This document shows, in pieces, positions 43,909 to 44,205 of a stretch of 44,205 bases of DNA (the first letter of the stretch is position 1; the number at the start of each line of letters is the position of its first letter). A model generated the notes under the pieces. It saw only the letters and a program-made list of their open reading frames with translations. It had not been told where the DNA came from and made no database searches. A program made the position numbers and the translations under genes. The stretch comes from Gammaproteobacteria bacterium (lineage in GTDB: Bacteria > Pseudomonadota > Gammaproteobacteria > JAABTG01): NCBI GenBank assembly GCA_030066245.1, contig JASJBY010000032.1:1-44205 (forward strand), in the 5' to 3' direction.

Positions 43909-44205
43909 TAACGTCTCTTTCGTTGCGCCCATTTCCAGAGGGTCTGCCGACACGTCGAGCATTGCCGGACGCAACCCATCCAGGCGACTTCGCCCATCTC
44001 TACGTCGATCACATCCTTCTCAAGCGCAGTTGGATCGGAGCTGAGCAATCCGGAGGTTTAACCCGGATTTCTCACCAGGCGGACCTTGGGTCGCAGGTTA
44101 TGTTGGCAAACTCAGCGCATTGGCTTCACCGAGCCGATCTTCATTGTGATCGACCTGTCCTATTCGGTTCTTGGCCCACTCTGGCTTTGCATCTTGACCG
44201 GTCCC
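43909..44205. mobile_element. Possible end of an insertion sequence
   Basis: Read on the minus strand, a 34-residue frame ending LGEANALSLPT and a stop at the right edge is followed by a short non-coding tail and GGTGAGAAATCCGGGTTAA (44057-44075 region). That last phrase resembles terminal inverted repeats that I associate with IS1380/IS4-like elements. Only one end is in view, no transposase motif can be confirmed, and the rest of the stretch has no recognisable gene. Confidence 0.3.

Noticed and set aside
1..44205. CRISPR arrays, rRNA operons, tRNA genes and prophage genes
   Set aside because: Looked for by eye on both strands; no regularly spaced repeats, no rRNA signature sequences, no complete cloverleaf and no phage structural or integrase motifs were seen.

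Overview
The window is a GC-rich, densely coded chromosome segment from a gammaproteobacterium. The strongest clue is a long minus-strand block, asd-fimV-truA-trpF-trpB-trpA-accD-folC-dedD, then cvpA-purF-metZ. This is the housekeeping order known from Pseudomonas and relatives, and FimV, DedD and the HU-like protein are also gammaproteobacterial in type. A PutP-type sodium symporter and a PomAB-type stator would suit a sodium-rich habitat, and an octaheme cytochrome points to nitrogen-oxide chemistry. Genus cannot be fixed from sequence alone; a Chromatiales/Ectothiorhodospiraceae-like lineage is my guess.

Layout. 1-9.3 kb: an M61 peptidase cut by the left edge, a possible 43-residue membrane protein, a Sel1/SH3 protein, a Bcp/PrxQ peroxiredoxin and putP, all on the minus strand; then on the plus strand an unrecognised 521-residue protein and a cytosolic gamma-glutamyltransferase. 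9.3-12.6 kb: a redox module made of a TPR protein, an octaheme HAO-family cytochrome c with its own terminator, and a divergent DNR-like Crp/Fnr regulator. The shared intergenic region holds a perfect TTGAT-N4-ATCAA box and a second 19-bp palindrome. 12.6-17 kb: a Cache-PAS-PAS-GGDEF-EAL protein and an AcuI/YhdH-type reductase. 17.3-20.7 kb: cvpA, purF and metZ; metZ is preceded by a probable SAM-II riboswitch coupled to an intrinsic terminator. 21.4-23.7 kb: pomA-pomB-pilZ on the opposite strand, splitting the conserved dedD-cvpA junction. 23.8-37.5 kb: dedD, folC, accD, trpA, trpB, trpF, truA, fimV, asd, leuB and leuD. 37.6-41.7 kb, plus strand: queG, a VOC/glyoxalase protein, dapC and dapD. 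41.8 kb to the end: an HU protein with a histone-H1-like tail, about 870 bases without a recognisable gene, a frameshifted trypsin-like protease pseudogene and a possible insertion-sequence end.

How the genes work together. Much of the right half is amino-acid synthesis from shared precursors: asd, dapC and dapD lead from aspartate to lysine and diaminopimelate, metZ makes homocysteine, trpF/B/A finish tryptophan, and leuD/leuB serve leucine (leuC is not beside them). accD, folC and purF supply malonyl-CoA, folate polyglutamates and purines. Cyclic-di-GMP is a second theme: an enzyme with intact GGDEF and EAL sites lies a few kilobases from a PilZ protein encoded immediately behind a flagellar stator pair. 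The most interesting regulatory parcels are the metZ leader and the hao/DNR intergenic region.
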